The notes beneath the pieces are model-generated. The model had not been told where the DNA came from and made no database searches. It saw only the letters and a list, made by a program, of their open reading frames with translations. This document shows, piece after piece, positions 18,197 through 30,705 of a DNA stretch of 64,000 nucleotides. Numbering within the stretch: position 1 is the stretch's first letter; each line of letters begins with the position of its first letter. Source of the DNA: Phlegmacium glaucopus (lineage: Eukaryota > Basidiomycota > Agaricomycetes > Agaricales > Cortinariaceae); assembly GCA_015039465.1 (NCBI GenBank), contig MU130030.1:221950-285949 (forward strand), written 5' to 3'. The position numbers and the translations under genes were made by a program.

Positions 18197-18326
18197 TACC
18201 GCTCGTAAACACTGAGTTATGAACTCATATTTCCATATCAAGAAACGTTGCAAGTTCCTGGATTTCGCAGTTGAAAATGAGTTCATTTAATCTACAATAA
18301 AATGTTGCGCGATCCCTCACTATTTA

Positions 18327-18985
18327 TCACCCTCGTGGACCATTGTTTTTGGAACTCGCATTGAACCACGAGGACGCCTCGATCTCCCGCGAACATTTCG
18401 TACATTGACACACAAAAAACCAATCCTTCTGCAAAGACTCGATCCTTTCATTTAAACTGACCGTCTCATCGCTATATGCAATGCACAACTCTTCCCCTGG
18501 ATGAACATCCCTGAGGGTGTAGAAAGCAAGGCCTCGTTTATTTTGAGACTCGGAGAACAGATAGTTAGATACTTGGTTGAGAATTTTCGGAAATGAGATG
18601 GAGTATACTGCGGAACATACCATGATTGAAATAAGATCCAAAGACGTACATACCCCATCCAAGTCATTTCGCTTCCTTGATCGGTGGGCGCAGTATCCCA
18701 AATTCCGAAAGTCTCGTCCCAGGAGTGCACGAGTCAGCGGTCAACGTAGGGGTAGACAAAATCCTCGCAGTATCCCAATTGGGTAGTCAACGTCCTGAGT
18801 CAGATCAACTTTCCATTTTTTACCCTGATAGCTGCTGCGCGACTGTGACGCCATCACGAAATGCCTGAGGAACCGATAGCTGAGAAGCTGAGACTCTATT
18901 AGTTTCAATTTCAAGAGGGCCACTTCATTATCCTGGAGGTCTACTATTAGTACTAAAGGTTCGGCCAGTGTCCAATCCCAAATTG
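18327..18985 (-). pseudogene. 3' fragment of SET-domain gene (duplicate)
   Basis: Matches the second half of the SET gene at 12.0-12.7 kb: LLSYRFLRHFVMASQSRSSYQGKKW, the GIWDTAP segment, the intron, then KRGLAFYTLRDVHPGEELCIAYSDETVSLNERIESLQKDWFF and CQCTKCSRE. The N-terminal half is missing and small deletions break the frame, so no SET enzyme can be made. The SPNL part is also altered. Confidence 0.85.
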
Positions 18986-19103
18986 TGTTATAGTGGTCTA
19001 ACCTTTCTGCCAGTATCGAAATTTGAAAACCTAGAGCAATTTATATCGCTCAATGGCATAGTGGTGCTCATCGGCAGAATCTTGTATACAGTGATAGCCT
19101 TAC

Positions 19104-19604
19104 ACCTGTTACGGTTGCGATACTGGAAGCCCTCCACTATCAAAGTTTTCATTCTCCGGGGGGTTGCCGGTGGACGGCTTTACATGTGAGCTACGCATCA
19201 AGCGATCAACAAACATTTGGAATTGATAATTTTAAATCTTACATGCTCGCGCTTGCTCTTCTTCTGTGCGAGAATGCTGGAGTCATTGGTACTATGAATG
19301 GGATGGGATAGCAAGGCTGAAAAGCGGGTGTATGTATGTCATTATACCCAACTTCTAGGGGGGTTTTGGGTTGGTGTTTCTGGTGTTTCTGGTATAGCTG
19401 TTGTGTTAACAGATATCTCTGACTCTTCCTGAGTATGTTCTTCCATTGCTGGGATATAATGAATAAATCATATATTATTCTTCACTATATTAGAGGCAAA
19501 GGGGAGTCACATGCGACGAGAAATGGCAGCTCAGGGACCGGCATTGTTTCGGAGTCCGAATTTTTTGATAGTGGAGGGCTTCCAGTATGGTAACCGTAAC
19601 AGGT
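19104..19604. mobile_element. TIR element of about 0.5 kb without coding capacity (MITE-like)
   Basis: Terminal inverted repeats of about 40 bp: left ACCTGTTACGGTTGCGATAC at 19104, right (reverse complement) ACCTGTTACGGTTACCATAC ending at 19604. Both continue into TGGAAGCCCTCCACTATCAAA. No transposase frame lies inside. It lies inside the duplicated block, where the reductase gene is missing. An 11-bp direct repeat ATACAGTGATA occurs near both flanks but not directly next to the TIRs. Confidence 0.7.
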
Positions 19605-20132
19605 ACCAGGCGTTATATCTTCACTGATCATGTGACGACTGGCTGGCGAGGCTAATACAGTGATAAGTTGGTGTACAGTGCATAACGTGATTGCAAAGCT
19701 AGAGATAGTCATCACGTGACGGGTAAAGCGACGCGATAATTTCCCATGTGCGAAGATGAAAGCTGTCGTAGATCTATTTCAGCTATGGGCTCTCAGTTCA
19801 TCCACCAGTCGTACGGTCCTCGTTGTCGACACCTGAGTCTTTTTTTTATTATAGCAAGGTCTGCCACCAATGCAGGCGTCATAGGCTGTAACACTGGTTC
19901 CAGGGTGATCTTTTGTTGACTCTTACAGCAGCGGGAGATGAGATGAGAAATGGCCACTGTGAGCCATATGAAGGGGATCGACTCATCATCAACCGATTAT
20001 CGGTATTTCACGAAGTCTGCCTATGGGAGACTAACTGTGAGCATCCCGAATAAGGATCATAAGAAAACTTGACGATGGATTAAATCTTGGATAAATCCAA
20101 TAAATTATTTACGGTAAAAATCCTACATCAGC

Positions 20133-21302
20133 TCATTCCTGCATACACTTCTTCAAAAACTCTTCGACCTTGTCGTATACTTGAGCAAACTCGACTTCAT
20201 TGTTCGGCTGTATATCAAACAGATGTTCTTTTCCTTCAATCTCGATTAACTCGACAGAAACTCCGGCTTTCGTCAGCAATAACTTCAGACGGCGCGAGCT
20301 GTGTATTGAAACTGCTGTATCCGCCGTACCATGCAGCATCAATGTCGGGGGCCAGGAACTATTATCCAAGAATGTGGGGAAGAGAGGACGATGGCGTTCG
20401 GGGACAAGATCTCTGAGTGATAGACGCGGCACATTTGCGTCCAGAGCATCTCGTAAAATGCCGCTTAGACTGGGGTTAAATTCTCCTGTGTAGTAATCAA
20501 GCCAATTGCCAAGCTGGATAGTTAGTAAGGAAAATGCCATTCTAGGTTCGGTGGGAAGACCCGTTGCAGGATTAATGACAGCAGGTGCATCGCTAGTTGG
20601 TGCTGGAAGCCCTTCTGGAAATGGGTAAAGGAGATTTTTAGAATTGGCTGGATCGAGAAGTGGTCGCCCCATGAAGAAAGGCTTGGTCTTTAGATGTAGC
20701 CAATGCGGTGTCTGCTTGCTTGTTAGAATATAAATTGGGAGTCGGTGGTATTGGAGCTTACAAAAAAATCGCCACCCATAGAGTAAAGGGACAGAACGCC
20801 CTTGGGCTTCGGGGATGAGATGTGACCAGCAGCTAAATGAGCTAGAGCCCCTCCTGCGCTTCCCCCAGCGACTATGATTTTCTCGGGGTCGATCTCGAAC
20901 GTTGTCTTCCTATGCGCAATGTTATTTTCCGTAACGAACTTGAAGACATCTTGAACGTCACTCAGGACATCGTGTCCGGTAGCCGGCAGCAAGAGCTGAT
21001 AGTCAGCAGAGATAAACGCGTAACCCAGCGAATTTGCGCGTTCTAGATGTCAGGAAATAAGTCAATCTCGGGGGAGTATTTGGGTACTCAAATATACACA
21101 TACTCTGTAACCAAGCAGGGAAAAATTCTCGCCGATTTCCCATTATTAAGCCACCTCCATGGAAAAAGATAATTGCGGGGATCGTCTTGATCGGTGATGC
21201 ATCCCCAGAAATCTTCGGGGGATAAAAGTCAAGGAGTACTTCCTTCCCACTTGGGAGGCGCTTGTAGGACAAGGTGGTGTATGAAGCTTCGTATGTAGTC
21301 AT
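20133..21302 (-). CDS. Alpha/beta-hydrolase fold-3 esterase or lipase, copy 2
   Basis: Paralogue of the gene at 16.2-17.4 kb. The model is complement join(20133-20711, 20762-21042, 21104-21302), giving 352 residues. It keeps HGGG, the nucleophile elbow AGGSAGGALAHL, the LMLHGTADTAVSI acid site and EGKEHLFDIQPNNEVEF with the catalytic His. Compared with copy 1 it has a few extra residues before LGNWLDYYTGEF. Its second intron is 50 bp, so the frame is broken unless spliced, which confirms the intron in both. No disabling mutation was seen, so both duplicates may be functional. Retention of two intact copies while neighbours decayed is notable. Confidence 0.85.
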
Positions 21303-22127
21303 AATATATGCTATGCGTAAGTCAGTCAATAGGGAGCGTATTCAGAAAAAGGTGTCGGCTACAGTACCTTTAAATGATATGTCAGAGGGGAGAATGGTGG
21401 CTCACATTTGCCTTCGATGGTATTACTTATATCAACGATATGGCCTCCAACTGATTCGGATCCGGGTAATGGCAGTTGCGACTTAGAAACAAGATTACGA
21501 ACCGCTCAGTCTCCTAAAATAAACCCAAAGGTAAAGCGATAACAATTGGTCAGCGCCGTCAACCAACCGTCAACCAACCGTCAACTTCAACATTTTCAAC
21601 AACAACATCAGTCAAGAATTATTCATAACACAAGCTGAACGCCACAGGATTACCACATGGGAATCGACGTCCGCCCATGGTGATGCATAAGTGTATGAGG
21701 ATGAGGTAAGAGAATATTGTCATCGAGTCCTTGAGTCGGACCATTATCCCTCAGGCTGAATAATACCCAACTATCGTAGCCTTCATAGACTCACGCCCTT
21801 TACCATGAGCCACGTTGACAGCTTTAAGTTTGCGACTGTCGTACATTCTACTGAATTGTAGGCCAATAGTTGTGATACATAGGGTCACATTGTGGTTTGA
21901 AAGCAGAGGGCTGTTGTATCCAATCAGTCCGGCGGTGCTTGAAACAGGTGGCATGTCTTGTGTGATGCATGCAAGATGCATGCTTGAAATAAGCCATTTG
22001 AATGTGTAGAACAGCTTTAGGGTGATAAGTATACAGAAATCATGCCTTGAAGCGGATCAAATCGGTTGCTCACGCAACTCCCATCGTTGTACAGAGGTAT
22101 AATACCTTTTACTTGCCTTTTACATAC

Positions 22128-23490
22128 ATGTCTACTTTTGCTAAATCAACTTTCAACGCATCCGTTTACTCTGCCTCGCGCCCAATCTACCCGCTTAAAC
22201 TCTTTGAATACATTTTTGCATTCCATGGTCAGGGAGTGGGCTCCGAGTCGCATAAGCCACGTTGGGAACGAGCAATTGATATAGGATGTGGAACTGGTAC
22301 GATCTTCATGTTGTAAACAAAAAAATTGCTCAGTGTAATCATATCCTAAATTCTTGGTGAAAATATAGGACAAGCGACAGAGCAATTGACGCCATTCCAA
22401 GAAGTCATAGGAATCGATCCTTCTTCAGTCATGCTGGATAAAGCTCGAGCTTCAATACCTCACTCGCTAAAGACCAGTACAACAGAAACAAAATTTCAAT
22501 TTCTACAAGGAAGTGCAGAAAACTTGAACCAAACCATACTACAACCAGAAAGCGTTGATCTCATTACCGCAGGTATGTATGACCTTTTGACCAAATCACA
22601 TTCAAAAACAACTCACCGAAACTTGTTCATGTTTATTTAAGCGCAATCTGCTCATTGGTTCGATTGGGGAAAGGTCTGGCCCCAAACACATCGAGTGCTG
22701 CGTCGCGGGGGCACTGCAGCATTCTGGGTACTTACTTACTTTTCCTTCTATGCTTTTAAGCCAGTGCTCAAAACTTTTGGCTTAGGTTTATGCAGAATTT
22801 CGACTCTCGAACCATCCCACTTTGACACCCCTGATCACGGCATATGCGCAGGGAAGCAACTTACACACAAGCCTTGGTCCATATTTCCAACGGCCCGGAA
22901 GAACCATACTAGAACGCCATCTTGTAGATGTCCCGGAGCCTTCATCAATTTTGACAGACGGCGGACTAGAAAAACTACACAGAGCCTTCTTCTGCGGTGA
23001 GCCCTTGTCATCTTTAATCTTTTTTAAATAAAGTCAATAACATCTCAATCCCAATCAGGTGATGATATTCCGTCCTTCATTCCCCGCAACGCGTCAACAC
23101 ATCCTATCATAATGCGCAAGGAAATGACATGGCGTGACCTTCTTGCATATTTCAGAACATGGAGCGCTCTGCATACCTTCCACGAGCGTTTTCCAGAAGA
23201 TAAGACAAGCGCGGAAGATACAAGGTTCCTAGAAGCAGATTTGGCTATTGAATCAGAAGCTGGTAAGGACACGCTTTTTTTTCTCTTTTTCTGTTTTTGA
23301 TATTGACCTTAGTTCTTTTTTCTATTGATGGTCCACAATAGATGATGTGCGTGGTGGAGATATCGCGATCCGTTTCTGGAAAGACCTCCGTGAAAATGTA
23401 TTAAAAGAGACTCCTGACGCCAAGGTTGGAGCAGGAGACACCGTCTTAGTGGAATGGCCTGTTGCCTTGATTTTGACCCGGAAAGTCTAA
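22128..23490 (+). CDS. SAM-dependent methyltransferase (trans-aconitate methyltransferase-like, class I)
   Basis: Six-exon model join(22128-22296, 22369-22572, 22642-22727, 22786-22996, 23059-23262, 23342-23490). It starts MSTFAKSTFNASVYSASRP, with motif I AIDIGCGTGQATEQL, motif II VIGIDPSSVMLDKA, FLQGSAENL, and then VDLITAAQSAHWFDW across the second intron. The C-terminal half has the lid-like segment (MRKEMTWRDLLAYFRTWSAL) and ends VLVEWPVALILTRKV. This architecture matches fungal TMT1/CrgA-like small-molecule methyltransferases. The substrate cannot be told from the sequence. All introns are GT-AG and 59-78 bp long. Confidence 0.87.
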
Positions 23491-24045
23491 CTAGCGTCAA
23501 GAGAGAACGTATTCCGGCAAGTCCCTCATATCTGACCATTTTCTCATAAGATATCGAATTTACAGACTCCTTACAGGTAGACCAAGTTGGGCTCGTCATA
23601 TATCCACACCATGGAGGACCGTTGGCCCGCAACTACTTATATGCAGTTACGGCCCCCAATTTAATCCTTCTGAATCCAGCCTTCGAAATCACTCATTCAC
23701 TACCACAGTGCCATTCGTAGCAAATTTCCGACCTCTATAAACCTTGGCAAGTTTCCGGTGAAACAATAATAAACAGTTGGGTCACCAATATACAAGTGTA
23801 GACCACCTATCCCATGTTGCTGAATAAATATACTTTCAAAATTTAAGGTTAGAGGATGAATGAGATACACAGAAAGGCGGGAACAAGGCATAATACATAA
23901 TTTTAAGGAACCTTTCTCGCAAGTTCATACATCCATAGCAATAAAGCAAATTCAAAGACAAAATCCATTTGCTGGTGTTCAATTCAGACATCAAGTGATG
24001 CGTAAAGAATCACCAGCAAAGAGAAAAGTCCTCAAAAAAGGAGGG
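23491..24045. other. Intergenic region between methyltransferase and U2 snRNA
   Basis: No coding frame with recognisable content. It contains the 3' flanks of both neighbours. Confidence 0.45.
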
Positions 24046-24047
24046 AT

Positions 24048-24237
24048 CCCCCGACGACTCAAGCCATTAGTGCAGCGGCAAGGTCATCACGTCCAAGGGG
24101 TGCAAGCAGAGCCCGAGGAGCTGGGGCGGCAAAAATAAGATAACCAGAAATGGAGGCGGTGCCTCCATAATAGTGGTTAAACTATTAAGAACAGATACTA
24201 CACTTGATCTAAGCCAAAAGGCCAGAGTGGTAAGGAT
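24048..24237 (-). ncRNA. U2 spliceosomal snRNA
   Basis: On the minus strand the transcript reads GGCCTTTTGGCTTAGATC, then the invariant AAGTGTAGTATCTGTTCTT, which contains the branch-point-recognition sequence GTAGTA. A stem-loop IIa-like AATAGT/ACTATT and a perfect stem IIb (ATGGAGGC/GCCTCCAT) follow. Next come an Sm site ATTTTTG and a 3' stem with GATGAC/GTCGTC. Total length is about 190 nt, as in other U2 RNAs. All functional elements are present, so this is probably a working gene. The 5' end (about 24237) and 3' end (about 24050) are estimated to within a few bases. Confidence 0.88.
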
Positions 24238-24256
24238 TCAAGTTGTCGACAGCTGG

Positions 24257-24267
24257 CTTATATACTG
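24257..24267 (-). promoter_or_regulatory. TATA box of the U2 snRNA gene
   Basis: TATATAAG on the minus strand, about 20-30 bp upstream of the estimated RNA start. Confidence 0.55.
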
Positions 24268-25223
24268 GCACTTGTGCGCACGGACCATCTATCGTGGAAA
24301 CGTAATTTCTTGGCATCATAACGAGGTTAAGAGTGCTTCTCTCTCACTGTCGCTTCTTAGTACGCAAATGATTGTAACATGGCAGACTTTTCGACTCGCG
24401 CCGGCGCTGCGTCTTGTTGTATCAACGACGTCAATGTTCTCATTGATGAGCTCAATTTCACTCAACTCTAAATACAAGTCTTGAAATAAGTGCCTTCGGA
24501 AATAAGTCCTCTGAAGCATACAGTCATCGCCGCCGATTCCTACGACGACGCTATAAATATTCGACGTTATCAAGCAAGAATTTCAAACGTAAAGTGAACC
24601 GGCTGTTGAATCTTGATGATCCCGCTCACCAAGTTTACGACTCCTCTCCTTACTGCTGACTTGGAGCCTACAATAATATTTTGGTTTTTTTGGAGAAATT
24701 TGGCCCGAATTTTTGCAAGAGCGCGCTCCAGCCGACTAGGCATTGGAACGACTTTCGATAATTTCTCGTGCAGAGGTTGTCTAATTCACATTGTAGCCTG
24801 AGGAACGGGCTTACAATATGTTCATTAAGTTACAGGTTACTTATTCAATTGTCCAGGATAGAATGCTAAGCCTCTTCAAACTCAATTTTGAATTTCGGGA
24901 GCGCAAGATCCATTATTTTTAAGGCATTATCCATTTCCTGGTGTCATACCATATCACCGTTTATTTCACATTTGTACATGTCAACATTGTCAAGGCCCCT
25001 TGTAAGTCGTCTGGTAAGGTACCATGAAGTCAATTCAAACTCAGTTAGCCGCCGCAATCGATCAACCTGATTTGGACATGGCCAATAATCTAATTACTTA
25101 GTCTCCACGAGCACTTCCGAAAGACCTTACAAACTAACACTGTGTAAGCTCACAGCGATCTCGTATATATATAATACTGCTAACACCTTATACTAGCTTA
25201 GATCGTAAACCCAACTCAAGGAA

Positions 25224-26287
<1,064 letters not shown>

Positions 26288-26430
26288 ATTTTACAGACTG
26301 AATGTTAAGCTCATCCTGTATTTTTAAAACGTCAGTTTGAGTTAGAATCAAAATATATGCGCCCAAAATTCGCATGAAAGCTTCAAGGCCTGATCAGGTT
26401 TTGTATAACTTTTTTGATTGATTACCTCCC

Positions 26431-26800
26431 TATCCTTCCTATGGTCATTCATGATCATCTATGCTCACAAAAATTTGATAATACACTTCTCTGGTATAAT
26501 TTCAACCAGTTTTTTTTCAAATTATGTGAATTTGACAACCTTCGAGAAACCCGTGAGTCTGGTCACGCGCTTCCTCTCACAACATCAGCAGCGACAGTGC
26601 GCCAATCCTTCCTATGATCATTCATCTATTATACTCACAAAAATTTGATAATAGACTTCTCTGGTATAATTTCAACCAGTTTTTGTTCAAATTATGTGAA
26701 TTTGACGTAACTCAGACAACCTTCGAGAAGCGCCAAGGGTCACCCGTGAGTTTGGTCACGCACTTCCTCTCCAACATCAGCAGCGACAGTGCGACACGGT
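26431..26800. repeat. Two-copy tandem repeat of about 180 bp
   Basis: Copy a is 26431-26607 and copy b 26608-26796. Both start CCTTCCTATG(G/A)TCATTCAT, contain CTCACAAAAATTTGATAATA and GGTATAATTTCAACCAG, and end in AACATCAGCAGCGACAGTGCG. Copy b has two short insertions. No coding function is apparent. Confidence 0.8.
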
Positions 26801-26969
26801 GGACTTGCCATCACCTCTGACGACGTCGCCCAAATTGAAGGCGCCATCATGGGGTTGAAAATAGCCACACATCCAAGCCGCTGATTATCAGGTTCGTTCG
26901 CCCAGCCGAGGGGTTTGTGCGAGGTTGTTCGTCTCACTTTATACTAAGCATTTTTCATGTCGCTAGTTA

Positions 26970-27929
26970 TGGGTACCGAACATCATATAGTCAAGTACTG
27001 GTGAGTGATTTCCTTATCCTTTTCCGAGTTTGAAATTAATTCTCGCGGTCCTTATCAGTCGTAATAGCTGACCTAGCTGTGGGCATGTACGCATCGAAGG
27101 AAATATACAGCGACTTGGACACCAATAAAATCTGGAGTAAAACCCCAGCTTCGGGCGCTCAGTTTCAAGAGGTAAACAAGCCGATAGCCAACGCTGATGC
27201 TGAAGGTATTGCGCTTTGACGTGTCAAGTATTGTGCTGACTTTATCGCAAAGGGCACATTAGGAGTTATATCATTTGCCTCAGTTTCATAGTCGGCTCTC
27301 CCTCGAACAAATTATACGATGCCGGGATACAGAACCAGCATACTCTTTCTATCATGCTTCTTCGTATTGCTCGTAAATGCAGTGGTCCCAGAGTTATTGG
27401 TCAAGGGAAAAACATGATTGGAATGGCATCAAATGTTAATGGTGCGGATCCTTTTAAAAATAAAGACAGCATCGCATCTGAGCATAGCAATCCTATAGTG
27501 GCCGACCTTTTCATCCGTCTTTTCGATTCTATTACTCGAAATAAGCCTGGCCTGGGTCATGGACGAGAGGGGATATACTTTGCCAGCGAAATGGAACTCA
27601 GCTGGAATGAATTTGCCACCATGATTGGCAAAGTCCTTGTCGAGCATGGTGAGGCCCGAAGCAGCATTCCGCAGCCATACACAAAAGAAGAATTGGCAAA
27701 ATACAGCGATTCGGATGGTGTAATTAACAGCTTCATCATAAAATTAATCGCTGCTAATTTTCTGTCTAATTAGGATGATTATCTCGACGAAGTCTCTCTT
27801 GGAGCAAATACTCGTACACGGTCTGATCGCGGAAGGCGACTTGGTTGGAAGCCAGCTTCAAAGGAACAGGTTTTCCAAACCTTCCGTACCACTCTGGAGG
27901 AAGGATATTCGAAGGTATCCCGTAAATAA
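26970..27929 (+). pseudogene. 5'-truncated copy 1 of NAD(P)-binding epimerase/NmrA-like gene
   Basis: The alignment to the complete copies at 30.7 and 33.9 kb begins near 26975, just before the 10-nt micro-exon (TCAAGTACTG). Upstream exons, including the Rossmann GxTGYxGG exon, are missing and replaced by unrelated repeat sequence. The remainder is well preserved: VIADLAVGMYASKEIYSDLD, GPRVIGQGKNMIGM, VADLFIRLFDSI, GLGHGREGIYFASE and the final exon to the stop at 27927-27929. Without the cofactor-binding N terminus it cannot be functional as a dehydrogenase. Confidence 0.8.
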
Positions 27930-29225
27930 ATCTGCTATATAGGTTGTAAAGAATAGCTAGAACTCACCTTAGGGAAAACCTGATCCTGAAATTTCTACAA
28001 GTCTCAAGAGCATCACAATTTATAACTTTTCACATTTTAAACATCCCCTGAATATTTTTCGACATTATGTAGTTCTTTTCTAGCTACTTGGTTTTTACTG
28101 TTATTATAAAAAAAATTATCTGGATTTTCACCGCGTCACGGTTCGACTGGAAGTTCTATATTCATTCTACATACATGATATGAACAAGTGGCAGAGGCTT
28201 GACAATAACTGATACAGTAGCATAAGTACCACCATTACTACGAAACCACAAACGATGGTGTCGTGTAATAGCTCATCGAGAACGTCATTCATCCCCTGGC
28301 CCAATCATGTTCAGTACTCGCTCCTCCCACCTTGTACTACGTGCAGTTTATAGATAGCACATGGTAAGTAGGCTTCTGACACGCTGTACTGATAACATTG
28401 AGAGACAAGGGGGATGACTTTACAGTCAACCTTGAAAAACGGAATAAGCCTGATGTAATTGGACGAAAAAATGTACATAGCGGATGGGAGTTATAGTTGA
28501 TAGGAGGCAATATCTCGTGCCTGCATTGGTGAGTTTCCAGGAGAAATAAAATATGGACCTGTCAATAGTGGCAGTTAATAGTGAAATAGTGACTATTCGT
28601 CAAGTGCAAGTAGCGTCAACTAGCAGTTGGTATCATCCAGCGCCACAACATTTTTTCCTTCTACCAGTGACGACGTAAAAGCTCAGACTTATTAGCGGTG
28701 ATAGTTGACTATCCACGATACGTACTTTGGCGATATAGCAGTAAATGGCACTGAAGTGGATGATATTGATGTGTTGGACAAGCCCAGAATGCTAAAACAA
28801 GTATAGTCGAGATAATTTCTAGAGCAGAAGATGGGTAGAAAAGGAAGCTGACTTTCTCATGCATGCTACAAATCAGAGAGGTCAAGTATTTAGCGCAAGG
28901 TATAGCGTTGGTTTCGAAGATGACAGGAGTAGCCTTCCTTTGCTGTTGAGCCATAAAATAAAATACACATGGAAAGACCACTTATTCTTATAGACGTGGA
29001 CCGTGGTGGATCTAGCCTTCGATGACGACTGTCCATACCTCGTGGATAGTTCCGGGAGGGCATAGGATTGTATTTACTGTAGAGATTTTAGTTTTTGAAT
29101 GGTATTTAGGATATGATAGAAAGGGAATTATCTACCTGTCACGGTTGAATAGTTCGTTTAGTAGGCACATGAAAGCGAGGCAGTGAGAGAATAGAACTTT
29201 TCATTCTTGAGCCTGGGCAGAGCTT
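27930..29225. repeat. Downstream flank of copy 1, duplicated after copy 2
   Basis: About 27930-28640 matches 32160-32860, and 29140-29225 matches 32860-32945 (shared TTTAGTAGGCACATGAAAGC and AGCCTGGGCAGAGCTTAT). The segment 28640-29140 is absent from the second copy. It holds no recognisable gene and marks the unit of the tandem amplification. Confidence 0.7.
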
Positions 29226-29514
29226 ATGGGCGACTCCAGCTATCAGTGGGCTTCGGTCGGAGTCCAGTGGAAAGCGGGATGCAGTATTACTGTATTACTC
29301 CGGAGCCCCAACACCTTTTTGTCGACAATCCCAAAAATTTTCACGCACAACTTTGAACTCAGATTCAAACAGCGTGCACCCGGCACAGACTGGGAAATCT
29401 CAACCACCGTCCTCAGTCCGTCTCTCTTTGCACCTTGCATTCTTCATGTCACTAGTTAGTTCTTTCCGCTATCGGCACCCCAGCCATGACACTTTATTTT
29501 TATTCTTTAATGCC

Positions 29515-30115
29515 ATGGTTCATGCGTTCTGTTCCCAGACTATTTTCTTCGACTGTGAGTCCATCACTTTATCTTCTCGCTCATCAGAGGGCCGTCCACA
29601 TAGAATTTCTCAAATTGACTTCGCAAGTCAGGAAAGTGCTGTCACCACTATGGATTTGGCATTACGAGAAGTATATCCATGTGGCAAGGCTACAACTCTG
29701 GCACTGGCGCCTGGAATCGAAGTCTTATGGTCGAGCGGAGCGACATACTTCGTTTCTTAGGTTTGACAGGTGGTGAAGTGACTCAGACTTCACTGAAGTC
29801 TGAGCACAGCGTCAGGAATGTAAGTATCCTGTTGCCAAAGCCGTCAAGCCTTCAAGCTTCGGGCTTCGTGCGTTTTGTTCCCACTTGTTTATTTTTTGAC
29901 TATCGTTCTTCTTATAATATACCTTCTGGACAGGGCCGTTCGTGTAGAATTGTTTAAACAAAGTAATGTCGTTACTATGGTTTTGCCATTGCAAGGAGCC
30001 TATCCATATCGCAGGCTGCGAATCGCGAGTAGGCGAGGCGAGCAACATACCTTATTTCTCAGTTTGACAGGTGGCAATGTCTGGCTTGGCATACATATCC
30101 ACAATCCACCCTTCA
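29515..30115 (+). repeat. Diverged two-copy repeat, possible remnant of an unknown gene
   Basis: About 29515-29790 and 29860-30110 share, in order, TGCGTTCTGTTCCCA-like sequence, GACAGGGCCGT/GAGGGCCGT, TAGAATT, ACTATGG.TTT, TATCCAT and TTTGACAGGTGG. Between the first two blocks copy 1 has a GTGAGT...CATCAG interval that looks like an intron. The frames are short and I do not recognise a family, so this may be a decayed duplicated exon. Confidence 0.5.
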
Positions 30116-30705
30116 CAAGCACTATGGTACAGAAGCCCTTGTCATGAGTTACTCTGGTCTTGTCATGAGTTACTCTGGTCTTGTCTCCCACAGTGGCTTC
30201 TTGATCAGTCCTTACATTTGAAGTTCCTTTCTCAAAATAGTGAGTCCTTCCCTAGTATGTAGATACTACCCTGATAGTACCTGTACATAAAATTGTTGAC
30301 TTCGTTTTTATGGCATTATTAAGGGATGTTACGTTACAATGGCTTATCGGTGACGTTAATCAACCGACCCGTTAGAACAGGACCCGGGGCGCAGAGGTAT
30401 GAAAATCTCTGATAGTTGCTACAGATGATTGTTATTGATAACTTGAGTAGGCACCTTAGGGAAAGCCCTCGAGATCTTTTTATAATTCCCAATGTCAGTG
30501 GTTTCAAACTGAAAGATTAAACGAAAGTCTGAGATGCTTTGTTCTTTTCCGTCATAGGCACAAATTCGAAGTTCCAAGATGTCGTTCAAGTTGGCAATTG
30601 GACATGGGGAGGTTAAATACGACTCGGTTACGACAACTTTTTGATAACCCCCCTTCTTTGCAAGATCTTCTCTCACAACGAATATTTGACTATACTTACC
30701 TTCTC

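Larger units (their letters stand above)
17750..21690. repeat. Tandem segmental duplication of the 11.65-17.73 kb block (rearranged copy)
   Basis: Successive stretches match in the same order and orientation: 11.70-11.99 with 17.84-18.32 (SET downstream flank), 12.01-12.70 with 18.33-18.99 (SET 3' half), about 15.84-15.93 with 19.0-19.09 (reductase promoter), 15.99-16.22 with about 19.7-20.13, and 16.23-17.73 with 20.13-21.69 (hydrolase plus upstream flank). The copy lacks the SET 5' half, the ABC relic and the whole reductase gene. It contains two insertions absent from the first copy (17986-18184 and about 19104-19604). Confidence 0.85.

Noticed and set aside
24173..24240. U2 pseudogene
   Set aside because: At first the missing base in CTTAGATC looked like decay, but this form occurs in other fungal U2 RNAs, and the stems and Sm site are intact.
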